Shown: positions 23,627 through 31,707 of the stretch, one piece after another | Position numbering within the stretch: position 1 is the first letter of the stretch | Layout of the letters: each line of letters starts with the position of its first letter | Assembly (NCBI GenBank): GCA_035531955.1 | Contig: DATKRZ010000097.1 | Span: 1-50,285 of the forward strand | Direction: 5' to 3' | Source of the DNA: Bog-756 sp035531955 | Lineage (GTDB): Bacteria > Actinomycetota > Acidimicrobiia > Acidimicrobiales > RAAP-2 | DNA: 50,285 nucleotides | Position numbers and translations under genes: made by a program | Notes under the pieces: model-generated | The model's database searches: none | The model's input: only the letters and a program-made list of their open reading frames with translations | Told to the model about the DNA's origin: nothing

Positions 23627-25843
23627 TCATCCGTCGGCGCGGCCCTTCCCGGACAGCAGCTCCTCGCCGATGTCCACCTCGAGGCCGATTCCCCGGTCCG
23701 CTGCATGGCGGGCGACCCGCACCTGGTAGCGGCCGGGGTGGACGACCATCGAATGGGACACCACGTCCCGTTCAGCCACTGAGGAGAGGTCGATGGCGAG
23801 CCGTACGGTGGCCGAGCGGGCGGCCCTGACCTCGAACCGGGCGAACCCGGCCAGGCGGGCCGGACGGGGCGAGTGCCGCCGGTTGACATACACCTGCAGG
23901 ACGTCGGTCCCGGCGCGGTCGCCGGTGTTGTGGACGGAGGCCTCGATCCGGAGCATCCCCCCGCTGACCTCGGCGGCGGCTGCTTCCAGGGAGAACCGGG
24001 TATAGCTCAGGCCGAATCCGAAGGCATACGCCGGCGCGATCCCCTCCCGCTCCAGATGCCAGTATCCGTGCCAACCGTCGTAGACGAAGGCGTCTGCCTC
24101 GCGCTCGAATCCGGGAAGGTCCGAGGCCGACCCGGGCACCGAGAAGGGGAGGCGTCCGGTGGCGTCGACCTTGCCCGTCAGGACGTCGGCCAACCCGTTG
24201 CCGCCCTCCATTCCCGAGTACCAGGACTGGACGACGGCCGGTACTGCACGGTCCCACTCGGAGATGACCACCGCGCTGCCGGCCACCAGGGCGACCACCG
24301 TGCGCGGGTTGGCGGCGGCCACGGCCCGGATCAGAGCGACGTCGTCCTCGTGCAGCCGCAGTGAGACCCGGTCGCCGCCGACGGCGAACCCACCCGGTTC
24401 CGGACGGGCCGTGACGTGAGCCGGGGCCCGGATCGACCGCTCCGCGGCGATCTGGGCCCCGAACCGCTCCACCAGCGCCGGGTCGTCCTCGCCCGGGAAC
24501 AGGTCGGCGAGACCGGCGGACCCAGCCTCCCCGATGAACTCGCCTTCGTCCTGTCGGGTGTAGCCCACCACCACCAGGGCACACGCCGCGGCCGCGGCCA
24601 CCGACGACGCCCGCGACAGGTCGGTCCCGTCATCGACGACCAGCGTTCCCCCAACTTCGGCAAGGGCCGAGCGGAGCCCGTCGGCCACGGTGACCACCTC
24701 CGGGGCCCACACGTCGCTCGATCCACCGTCCCCCAGGTTCACCGCGGTGGCGAGCCTCCCGAGGACGGCCACCGAGGTGCCCGCCCGGATGCCCAGCGGC
24801 AAGACGGGCGTGTCCCCCACCGCCTGGTTCCTGAGGAGCACGACCGACTTGGCCGCCGCCTCCCGAGCCAGGTCCCGGTGAGCCGCACACGCCAGAACTT
24901 CTCGGCCCGAGGCGGGACGGCCGAGCACACGCTCGAAACGCTCCCGGGTGGCGACCACCCGCTCCACCGCCCGGTCGACCTCGCTCCACGCCTCCGGATC
25001 GTCCTCGAGGGCCCGGCGGAGATTCGCCGCCCGGATCATCCGGTAGGGCATCTCCACGTCGAGCCCGGCGTGCAGCGAACGGGCCGCGTCGCGGATGCCG
25101 AAGATCCAGTCGCTGATCACGAATCCTTCGAATCCCCACTCCCCCCGCAGCACATCGTGCAGCAGCGGCCGGCTGTCCCCGCACCACTCTCCGTTGACCC
25201 GGTTGTAGGCACTCATCACCACGGCCACGCCCTCATCGATGATCCGTTTGAAGTGCGGGAGGTAGACCTCGTGCAGGGCCGCCTCGTCGACCGAGATGTC
25301 CACCCGGAAGCGGGAGTTCTCCATCGAGTTGCACGCGAAGTGCTTGACACAGGCCATGGCGTGGCGCTGCACGCCCCGGGCGAGCGCGGCACCCATCTCG
25401 CCGACGAGGTGAGGGTCCTCGCCATAGGTCTCCTGGGCCCGGCCCCAGGCGGGGTGGCGGAGGATGTTCACGCACACCCCGCCGAAGAGGTCGGCGCCGA
25501 CGGCCCGCAACTCCCGGCCGATGGCTTCGCCGATGCGCTCCTCGAGCTCGACGTCCCAGGTGGCACCCCGGGCCATGCTCACCGGGAAGCAGGTCGCCCG
25601 GTCGATGACGACACCGCGAGGACCGTCCGAGAACGAAAAGCCCGGAAGCCCGAGCCGGTCCACCTGTGCCGCCCGGAAGGGGCTCTTGTGGTAGCCCCCC
25701 TCTCCCAGGTAGGCCAGGCCGGCCCAGAACGGCGCATCCCCGTCCAGGCACCACAGCTTCTCATCGTCGGTCATCGCCTCGACCGTCCGGCGGGTCCACT
25801 TCCCCGCCTCCCCGACGTCGGGCGGGCTCAGCTCGTCGGTCAT
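23627..25843 (-). CDS. Glycoside hydrolase family 3 (beta-glucosidase-like)
   Basis: 738 aa. The N-terminal barrel shows FSDGPRGVV, VNILRHPAWGRAQETYGEDP, ACVKHFACNSMENSRFRVD and the nucleophile aspartate in GFVISDWIFGI. The C-terminal sandwich domain has SVVLLRNQAV, VVGYTRQDEGEF and QSWYSGMEGGNGLADVLTG, then GFGLSYTRFSLEAA leading to a fibronectin-III-like domain at the end. Length and order are typical of GH3 beta-glucosidases or related exo-glycosidases. No signal peptide is seen, so it is probably cytoplasmic. No transporter or regulator lies next to it. Confidence 0.93.
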   Translation of the reverse strand: MTDELSPPDVGEAGKWTRRTVEAMTDDEKLWCLDGDAPFWAGLAYLGEGGYHKSPFRAAQVDRLGLPGFSFSDGPRGVVIDRATCFPVSMARGATWDVELEERIGEAIGRELRAVGADLFGGVCVNILRHPAWGRAQETYGEDPHLVGEMGAALARGVQRHAMACVKHFACNSMENSRFRVDISVDEAALHEVYLPHFKRIIDEGVAVVMSAYNRVNGEWCGDSRPLLHDVLRGEWGFEGFVISDWIFGIRDAARSLHAGLDVEMPYRMIRAANLRRALEDDPEAWSEVDRAVERVVATRERFERVLGRPASGREVLACAAHRDLAREAAAKSVVLLRNQAVGDTPVLPLGIRAGTSVAVLGRLATAVNLGDGGSSDVWAPEVVTVADGLRSALAEVGGTLVVDDGTDLSRASSVAAAAACALVVVGYTRQDEGEFIGEAGSAGLADLFPGEDDPALVERFGAQIAAERSIRAPAHVTARPEPGGFAVGGDRVSLRLHEDDVALIRAVAAANPRTVVALVAGSAVVISEWDRAVPAVVQSWYSGMEGGNGLADVLTGKVDATGRLPFSVPGSASDLPGFEREADAFVYDGWHGYWHLEREGIAPAYAFGFGLSYTRFSLEAAAAEVSGGMLRIEASVHNTGDRAGTDVLQVYVNRRHSPRPARLAGFARFEVRAARSATVRLAIDLSSVAERDVVSHSMVVHPGRYQVRVARHAADRGIGLEVDIGEELLSGKGRADG

Positions 25844-25867
25844 CGGGCCACGCTCGACCGTCGGCCG

Positions 25868-26464
25868 CTACCGGCCGAAGGGTCGGTTGTCGCCGTCGAC
25901 CACGGTGACCAGCTCCCCGAGGCTCGCCTCATCACCCCCCTGACCCTTCCCCCGTGAGGGCTCCGCCGGCGCCCCGAGGTTGACCCAACCGAGCAACCGT
26001 TCGTGCTCGTCCAGCGCGAACAGGGCCCGCACCGGGGCGGTGTCCAGCACCGCTGCGCTCTTCCACACCGCTCCGAGGCCGAGGGCCGTGCCCGCCAACA
26101 CCATGGCGTACCCGGTGCAGGACGCCGAGGCCATCTGCTCCCACTCCGGGACATTCGACTCGAGCCGGGGGGAGGCGATCACCATCACCGCGCACGGTGC
26201 GGCATGGGCCTTGCCGCGCATCTTGGCGACCATCGCATCGGGGAGGTTCGCACCCCTCACCGCATGCAGACCGGCAACCATGGCATCGCCGAACCGGTCC
26301 CGCCCGGCCCCGGTGATCACGGCAAAGCGCCAGGGCCGGAGCCCTCCGTGATCGGGAACGGTGGTGGCGGTTTCGAGGATCTTGGCCAGGGCCCGGCCAT
26401 CGGGCGCCGAACCGTCCCGGGCCGGCTCGGCCCGGGGGGCCGACAACTCCTCGATCCATGGCAT
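25868..26464 (-). CDS. Nitroreductase family protein (YdjA-like)
   Basis: 198 aa from ATG 26464; the start is chosen by homology, as the upstream ribosome binding site is weak. ILETATTVPDHGGLRPWRFAV is the FMN-binding signature of the YdjA/small nitroreductase group; YAMVLAGTALGLGAVWKSA and LLGWVNLGAP are the later conserved blocks. These are FMN flavoproteins using NAD(P)H. It lies 24 bp upstream of the GH3 gene on the same strand and may be co-transcribed, without an obvious metabolic link. Confidence 0.87.
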   Translation of the reverse strand: MPWIEELSAPRAEPARDGSAPDGRALAKILETATTVPDHGGLRPWRFAVITGAGRDRFGDAMVAGLHAVRGANLPDAMVAKMRGKAHAAPCAVMVIASPRLESNVPEWEQMASASCTGYAMVLAGTALGLGAVWKSAAVLDTAPVRALFALDEHERLLGWVNLGAPAEPSRGKGQGGDEASLGELVTVVDGDNRPFGR

Positions 26465-26591
26465 CTCAGCGGCAGGGCCGGGGCGCGGCCTCACCGGCCG
26501 GCCGCGTCGATGATGGGCTGGTGTGCTGCGTCGAGATCCACCCACGGTAGAGGAAACCGGGTGGGTGTCGCGCCATCCGACCCGTGCCGGT

Positions 26592-28124
26592 TCAGCCCGT
26601 CGGCTGCTGCTGGGCCTGGCTGCTCGAGCTCAAGGTGGCCGTCACGGCCATCTGGGCCTGACCCCGGTAGAGCCCGATCCTGACACTCTTCCCCGGCTTG
26701 TCTGCCTGCACTGCGGCCGCCAGTTGGTCGGCGCTGGTCACCGGCTTCCCATCGAATGAGGTGATCACGTCTCCCTGTTGCAGGCCGGCCACATCGGCCG
26801 GAGATCCGCTCTGCACCTGCAGCACCACTGCACCCTGGGTTGGCACGAAGTTGTACTGGCTGCGCAGCTGCGGGGTCAGCGTCTCGAGCGACACCCCGAG
26901 GTAGGCGGTGCCCGAAGACTGGTTGTTGCTGATCGACTTGTTGCGCAGCGCCGGAAGGAGCTGGTTGATCTTGCCGGACGGAATGGCGAACCCGATGTTC
27001 TGGGCCTGCGTGGTTCCAGTCGAGTCGGCCGCCACCGCGGTGTTCATGCCGATGACCTTGCCAGAGCTGTCAACCAGTGGGCCACCCGAGTTCCCCGGGT
27101 TGATGGCGGCATCGGTCTGGAACATGTTGGTCAGCGTCTCGGTCCCGGCTCCCGATGAGTTGGTCGCTTGCACGGTGCGTCCCTTGGCCGAGATGATCCC
27201 CTGGGTGACCGTGGGAGACCCGGCCTGGAGGCCCAGAGCGTTGCCGATGGCGACCACGGCGTCACCGACCTGGACGTTGTCCGAGTTGCCGTAGTTGACG
27301 GTCGGAAGGTTCGATGCGCCGGTGATCTGCAGCAGGGCGACGTCGTTGGTCGGATCGGTGTCGACCAGGGTGGCCGGCATCGACGTCGTCTTGCCGAACA
27401 GGGTGACCGTGATGGTGGTGGCTCCCGAGATGACGTGGTTGTTGGTAACGACCTCGCCGTTGGGGGTGATGATCATGCCTGTGCCCTGGTCCTCTTGCAC
27501 TCCGCCCGGCGAGCCGCCGCCGAAGATCGCGTTGGACACCGGTGCGGGCGACTTGGCGTCAATCGACACGACCGCCGGCAACACCTTGGCGATGACCGAT
27601 TCGATATTGGTGGTGCCGTTGAGGAGCGCGGGCCCGGCGGAGATCTCCTTCACCGTGGTCGATGCTGAGTTGTTGTTGAGGGCGGCCACGATGCCCCCGC
27701 CGATCAGCGCGCCGATGAGCGCGGCGGCGCCGGAGACCACCACCCACAGCCACCCGGGTCCCCGACGGCCGCTCGAAGGTGACGCCTCCGGGCCCGACGC
27801 GGGTGGAGAGACCGGGCCCCAGACGGGGACCACCGGGGCGCCCGTGCCGCCGGTAGCGATCGGCTCCGGCCCGGACGATGCGGAGACGGCGCCCGGTGAA
27901 CGCTCCAGCCACCCGTCGGGGAGGAAGGGCTGGGCGGGCTCGGTCGCGGCCACCGGCACCGGCTGGGTGGGAACCGGGGACGCGCCCGGGACCTCCTGGG
28001 TCGGTTCGGCGCCGGCCGGGCCGAGGGGCACCGCCGCGGCCGGTGGAGAAGGGTCATGGGCCGGCGTCCCTGGCGGGCGCTCGTGCGCCTCCGGTGGGTC
28101 ACCGTCGGTCTCGGACTGGTCCAT
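26592..28124 (-). CDS. HtrA/DegP-type serine protease with PDZ domain, membrane-anchored
   Basis: 510 aa. ATG 28124 follows GAGGAGGGC. Residues 1-122 are Pro/Ala-rich and probably cytoplasmic; 125-148 form one membrane helix (GWLWVVVSGAAALIGALIGG). The trypsin-like domain has H230 (TNNHVISG), D261 (NDVALLQITG) and S346 (GNSGGPL), the full triad. A single PDZ domain closes the protein (VVLQVQSGSPADVAGLQQGD). This is the layout of mycobacterial PepD/HtrA-like envelope quality-control proteases, which act outside the membrane. Direct repeats in the promoter suggest two-component control. Confidence 0.93.
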   Translation of the reverse strand: MDQSETDGDPPEAHERPPGTPAHDPSPPAAAVPLGPAGAEPTQEVPGASPVPTQPVPVAATEPAQPFLPDGWLERSPGAVSASSGPEPIATGGTGAPVVPVWGPVSPPASGPEASPSSGRRGPGWLWVVVSGAAALIGALIGGGIVAALNNNSASTTVKEISAGPALLNGTTNIESVIAKVLPAVVSIDAKSPAPVSNAIFGGGSPGGVQEDQGTGMIITPNGEVVTNNHVISGATTITVTLFGKTTSMPATLVDTDPTNDVALLQITGASNLPTVNYGNSDNVQVGDAVVAIGNALGLQAGSPTVTQGIISAKGRTVQATNSSGAGTETLTNMFQTDAAINPGNSGGPLVDSSGKVIGMNTAVAADSTGTTQAQNIGFAIPSGKINQLLPALRNKSISNNQSSGTAYLGVSLETLTPQLRSQYNFVPTQGAVVLQVQSGSPADVAGLQQGDVITSFDGKPVTSADQLAAAVQADKPGKSVRIGLYRGQAQMAVTATLSSSSQAQQQPTG

Positions 28125-28235
28125 CACTCGCCCTCCTCGGGCCGCGCTGCTCCCGGGTTGCTCGACCACTTGACGGCGGCCGTCGCGACGACATCGTAGG
28201 GTGGGATCACCTCGGCAAACATGCATTTCGACGGG

Positions 28236-28253
28236 TTCTTAGTGCCTTCTTAG
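28236..28253. promoter_or_regulatory. Two TTCTTAG direct repeats 11 bp apart upstream of htrA
   Basis: TTCTTAG occurs at 28236-28242 and again at 28247-28253, one helical turn apart. The pair sits 112-129 bp upstream of the HtrA start and 60-77 bp upstream of the divergent gene. Two identical half-sites with 11-bp phasing are the usual pattern for OmpR/PhoB-type response regulators such as those controlling envelope proteases. The regulator itself is not in the window. Confidence 0.5.
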
Positions 28254-28312
28254 GGCGTGGCCGACGACTTCCTTCCGGGTCCTCCGCACCAGCCACTAGC
28301 CTTTCGGCCGGT

Positions 28313-29608
28313 ATGGCCCATCGCATCGAAGTCGAGCTCACCTCCCAGACCGGGGACGACACCTGGACCTGGCGCGCCGCCGGCGCCAAGCAGCCTCGCG
28401 GCACGGTCGAGGCCAAGCTGGTGCCCGAGGGCGCCGGCGTGGGGGCGGTGCTCCGGGCCGAGGTCGAGACCACGCTCGATGGCACCACCGTGACGGCCCT
28501 ACTCCCGTCCAAGCCCAGGGGCGAGGTGCGCTCCGCCGAGCGGATCGAGGTGCTCGGAACCCCCCGTCGCGGTCCCGACGTCAACGTCGTACTGGCCGCC
28601 AAGGCCAAGCGGCCCCGTCGTGACGATCGACCGGACCGCGTCGGGGACGGTGCCCGCCGGACGACCGGTCACCGGCCGCGCCCGGAGAGCGCCGACCGCC
28701 GTTCCCGGAACGAGCGTGGCTCGGGAGGCGGGCCCGGCGCGCCGGCCAGGGAGGGTGCGCCCACCCGGAGGTCGGCGGGTCCCCCCCGCTCGGGGAGGCG
28801 GGATCCAGGCGGACGGGACAATCCTCGGCGGCCGGCTGTCTCCAACACCTACCGCAACGCGGCCTTGGCCGACCTCAAGCCCGAAGAGCTCCCCGTGGCG
28901 GAACAACTGCTCCGCGGCGGGATTCCCGGGGTTCGCCAGGCCATAGAGGAGCAGAACACCCGGGCCCGGGGCGAGGGGAGGCCCGAGGTCAACCCCGGCC
29001 CGCTCCTGGCCATGGCCGAGACGCTCCGTCCGGTGGTCAACCTGGCGGCCTGGAAGGACCGTGCCTCGGTGGCCCGGGCCGACGGCAAGGATGTGCCGCT
29101 GCGCGAGCTGCGATCGATCGTCGCCTCCGCCTCGACCGTCACCCTCGACGAGGAGGGCGCCGAGATGCTCTCCGCCCTCCGCACCGCCCTCGATCAGCGG
29201 GTCACTGCGCTGCGCGACCGTTGGGTCGAGCGGATCACGGCAGCCCTGGGCGAGGGACGGGTCGCCGACGCGGTGCGGGCCTCGATCCGCCCTCCCGAAC
29301 CGGCAGCCCGGCTATCGTCCGAGCTGGCCGTCCGGCTGGCTGATGCCGCCGGTGGGGCCATGACCAGCGAGACCCCTCCCGACGAGTGGCTCGCCCTCCT
29401 CGAGGTGGTGGTCGAGTCCCCGGTGCGCCGCACGGTCAAGCCCCGGGGCGTTCCAACCGGAGCCGACGAGTCCCTTCTGGCCGCGGCCCGCCAGGCATCC
29501 GGCCATGTACCGGAGTTGGCTCGGCTCATGGGAATACCCATCCCGCCTCCACCCGGCCCCCGTCGTCCGGTCCCGGCGCGCTCGGGCCAGGGTCGACGCG
29601 GGTCGTGA
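28313..29608 (+). CDS. Hypothetical protein with basic disordered middle region
   Basis: 431 aa, ATG 28313. Residues 1-95 look like a small beta domain (HRIEVELTSQTGDDTWTWRA, AVLRAEVETTLDGTTVTALL, SAERIEVLG). Residues about 98-175 are a low-complexity, Arg/Gly/Pro-rich and positively charged linker. From about 180 a helical domain begins NTYRNAALADLKPEELPVAE, with GIPGVRQAIEEQN and, to the end, helices including ALDQRVTALRDRWVERITAA. The RG-rich linker suggests RNA binding. I recognise no named family. It is divergent from htrA with about 190 bp between them. Confidence 0.7.
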   Translation: MAHRIEVELTSQTGDDTWTWRAAGAKQPRGTVEAKLVPEGAGVGAVLRAEVETTLDGTTVTALLPSKPRGEVRSAERIEVLGTPRRGPDVNVVLAAKAKRPRRDDRPDRVGDGARRTTGHRPRPESADRRSRNERGSGGGPGAPAREGAPTRRSAGPPRSGRRDPGGRDNPRRPAVSNTYRNAALADLKPEELPVAEQLLRGGIPGVRQAIEEQNTRARGEGRPEVNPGPLLAMAETLRPVVNLAAWKDRASVARADGKDVPLRELRSIVASASTVTLDEEGAEMLSALRTALDQRVTALRDRWVERITAALGEGRVADAVRASIRPPEPAARLSSELAVRLADAAGGAMTSETPPDEWLALLEVVVESPVRRTVKPRGVPTGADESLLAAARQASGHVPELARLMGIPIPPPPGPRRPVPARSGQGRRGS

Positions 29609-29625
29609 CGCGGCCACCCGGCCGA

Positions 29626-30099
29626 TCAGTCCAAGGGGCGGTACATGGTGAGCACCCGGGCCTTGAACCCGGCTGACTCGAAGAAATTCTTCGCCTCCCG
29701 GTCTCCGGGCAGAGCGGTACCGTCCACCCCCGTGCAGCCCTGCTCCTCCATCCAGGCGACCGCAGTGTCCAACAGCAGCCGTCCGACCCCCACTCCTCTC
29801 GCTCCCGGCTCCACGTAGCAGGCGTCGAGGACGCCGCTCCTTGCTCGGCCGCCTCCCTCCAGGTGGCAGAGCGCGAAACCGATGACGGCATCGTCGATGG
29901 TGCCCACCAACACGAGCCGCTCGGCGTCCCCGATCAGTTCGGGGAGCCGCTCGGCCAGCGCGGCACCACCTGGCGGGCCCGCGGCCCCGCCGACCAGCAG
30001 CAATCCCCCTCGCCTGGAGACCACCCCGGCCAGGAATTCCGCCGACAGCTGCCCCAGGCGCTCGGCGTCGTTGACCGTTGCCGCTCGTACCGCTTCCAT
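29626..30099 (-). CDS. GNAT-family N-acetyltransferase
   Basis: 157 aa, ATG 30099. AVRAATVNDAERLGQLSAEF begins the GNAT fold; motif A is ACYVEPGARGVGVGRLLLDT (R-G-V-G-V-G) and the end CTGVDGTALPGDREAKNFFE plus GFKARVLTMYR matches the usual C-terminal strands. Substrate unknown. It is the last gene of a likely operon after the DUF4193 protein and the 195-aa hypothetical, 39 bp downstream of the latter. Confidence 0.85.
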   Translation of the reverse strand: MEAVRAATVNDAERLGQLSAEFLAGVVSRRGGLLLVGGAAGPPGGAALAERLPELIGDAERLVLVGTIDDAVIGFALCHLEGGGRARSGVLDACYVEPGARGVGVGRLLLDTAVAWMEEQGCTGVDGTALPGDREAKNFFESAGFKARVLTMYRPLD

Positions 30100-30138
30100 A
30101 CGATCCTCCCGCCCCGAGCCGTTCCCCGATCTGCGGGC

Positions 30139-30726
30139 TCAGGACCGCTCGTCGAGGAGTTGGTCGACCCGGCTGAGAATCGTCCGGCGCCCACGGGTCG
30201 ACGACTCGTAGGTCCGGACCGACACCAGCTCGGACCGATTCAGCCCGTCGAGCCGTTGGACCACCTGGGACGCGGACAACGCATCGAATCCGGGGATGGA
30301 CAGGGCCGACACCGAGGGGACGTGGCCGCTTCCCGGTGAGGGCCGGGATGGAGTCGCCGGGTCCACGGGCCTGGCCGGCTCCGGTCGGCGGGTTCCCGCC
30401 CCGGACGCCGGCGCCCCCGAGCCGCCCCGGTCCCCCGTCCCCGCACCGGCCTCGGACGGGACGGAACCGCCGGGCACCGGCCCGGCGCGGTGCACCAGGC
30501 CCTTTGAGCGCCGGTGGAATTCGCGCCGTCCGGCCCGGACCGCGAACTCTCCCATGGCCCGGGCCGAGGAGACCCGGATGCCCAGACGCTCCCGTCCCCG
30601 GGCGGCCAGCTTGGGCAACTCCTCGACCACCGACACGGCGATACCGGCCGGGACGAAGACGAACACGTCCAACAGCCGCTCGTTCAGGGGAACGTCCCCG
30701 TGGTGGTCGTCATTCGTTTCTGGCAT
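30139..30726 (-). CDS. Conserved actinobacterial hypothetical with short C-terminal helical domain
   Basis: 195 aa, ATG 30726 preceded by GGGAGCC. The first 75 residues (NERLLDVFVFVPAGIAVSVV, EELPKLAARGRERLGIRVSS, MGEFAVRAGRREFHRR) resemble mycobacterial lipid-droplet-associated-like proteins. A Pro/Gly/Ser-rich linker follows, then IPGFDALSASQVVQRLDGLN and ELVSVRTYESSTRGRRTILS, a short helical module common at the C-terminus of actinobacterial proteins (DUF8129-like, as I recall). Function unknown. It is 13 bp after the DUF4193 gene. Confidence 0.65.
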   Translation of the reverse strand: MPETNDDHHGDVPLNERLLDVFVFVPAGIAVSVVEELPKLAARGRERLGIRVSSARAMGEFAVRAGRREFHRRSKGLVHRAGPVPGGSVPSEAGAGTGDRGGSGAPASGAGTRRPEPARPVDPATPSRPSPGSGHVPSVSALSIPGFDALSASQVVQRLDGLNRSELVSVRTYESSTRGRRTILSRVDQLLDERS

Positions 30727-30739
30727 GGCCGGCTCCCGG

Positions 30740-31216
30740 TCAGACACAGTCGCGGCAGAGCATCTTCTTCCGGTCCGCCAACTGGTTCGGATGCTTGACC
30801 AAGAAGCAGGAGCGGCAGACGAACTCGCCCGGCTGCTTCGGCAATACCCGCTCGACACCGTCCCCGGTGCGATCCTCGGGCTCGGGCGCCTCCTCGTCGT
30901 CCTCGACCACCTCTTCGACGACCAGGCGCTCCTTCAGGATGGTGTCGAGGCTGGCCTCGACGTCCTCGTCGTCGGGCTCCTCCTCTTCGTCCTCTTCGGA
31001 CTCCTCTGCCGCCTTGGCCGGCTTGGCCGTCTTGGCCGTGGCCGAGGCGTCGGGCACGGCCTCGATCTCTTCTTCGACCGCGGCCAGATCGGCTTCGTCC
31101 TCGTCCTCGATGACCAAGCCGTCCTCGACGATGAGGTCGTCGTCGTCCGCCAACTCGTCGAGGTCACCCTCGATGAGCTCCTCAGGTCCTTCGACTTCGT
31201 CGAGTTCTTGTGCCAT
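30740..31216 (-). CDS. DUF4193 acidic protein with C-terminal zinc ribbon
   Basis: 158 aa, ATG 31216. The N-terminal 110 residues are extremely acidic (runs of Asp and Glu) with an Ala/Lys break. The C-terminus has EFVCRSCFLVKHPNQLADR and KKMLCRDC: CxxC...CxxC as in DUF4193 of actinobacteria. The acidic part is much longer than the roughly 100 aa of typical members. Function unknown, though the zinc ribbon plus acidic tail suggests binding to RNA polymerase, ribosome or basic proteins. First gene of the operon. Confidence 0.85.
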   Translation of the reverse strand: MAQELDEVEGPEELIEGDLDELADDDDLIVEDGLVIEDEDEADLAAVEEEIEAVPDASATAKTAKPAKAAEESEEDEEEEPDDEDVEASLDTILKERLVVEEVVEDDEEAPEPEDRTGDGVERVLPKQPGEFVCRSCFLVKHPNQLADRKKMLCRDCV

Positions 31217-31679
31217 CTTGATCTTTCAGTGGTGAGTTGGCGGGAGCATAGACGCTTCAGTGGCGACCTCGTTCAACGGCGCCCCATGACTGGGGGTGAC
31301 CGCCTCTTCATGGCGCCGATGCCCCAACCGGAACTCCACTGCCGCCTTCAACAGGAGGTTTGCGCCGGTCATTCCCGGTCCCCGGTCGCAGACGGTGGGC
31401 CGGGCCGAGGAGGATCCGGTGCTTCCGTTCGCTCGGGCCCAGGCGGTCGGACCCAGGGGTCTTTGGCACCATTCCCCCGTTGCCTGCGGTCGACACCGCC
31501 CGCCTCGGGGGAATGTTTTCTACTCGATCCCCTGGGTCTCCCTCCGCCTCTCACAGCATCCCCCCCTCAAGCCGGACCGTTCGATCGAGACCGACCGGAA
31601 CGCTCTTCGGGGCGACTGGGACTGGGCGCACGTTAGGCCACTGGCACTGCCGGTCGTCAAATGGCAGTAACCCCTCTCC
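31217..31679. other. Intergenic stretch, nothing recognised
   Basis: About 460 bases between the DUF4193 operon start and the 3' end of the tandem ThyX gene. Reading frames here lack codon bias. The promoter of the DUF4193 operon must lie near its right-hand start but no clean -35/-10 pair was found. Confidence 0.45.
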
Positions 31680-31707
31680 ACCTGGGCATTTACAAAACCT
31701 CCCAGGT
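31680..31707 (-). terminator. Hairpin at the 3' end of the thyX-like gene
   Basis: ACCTGGG (31680-31686) pairs with CCCAGGT (31701-31707) around a 14-base loop; outer CCCCT and AGGGG can extend the stem with a bulge. The right arm enters the stop codon of the ThyX-like gene (31707-31709). It could end the long minus-strand transcription unit. Confidence 0.45.

Noticed and set aside
24416..25957. 513-codon open frame opposite the GH3 gene
   Set aside because: Arg/His/Gly-rich shadow product; GH3 motifs on the minus strand are complete.
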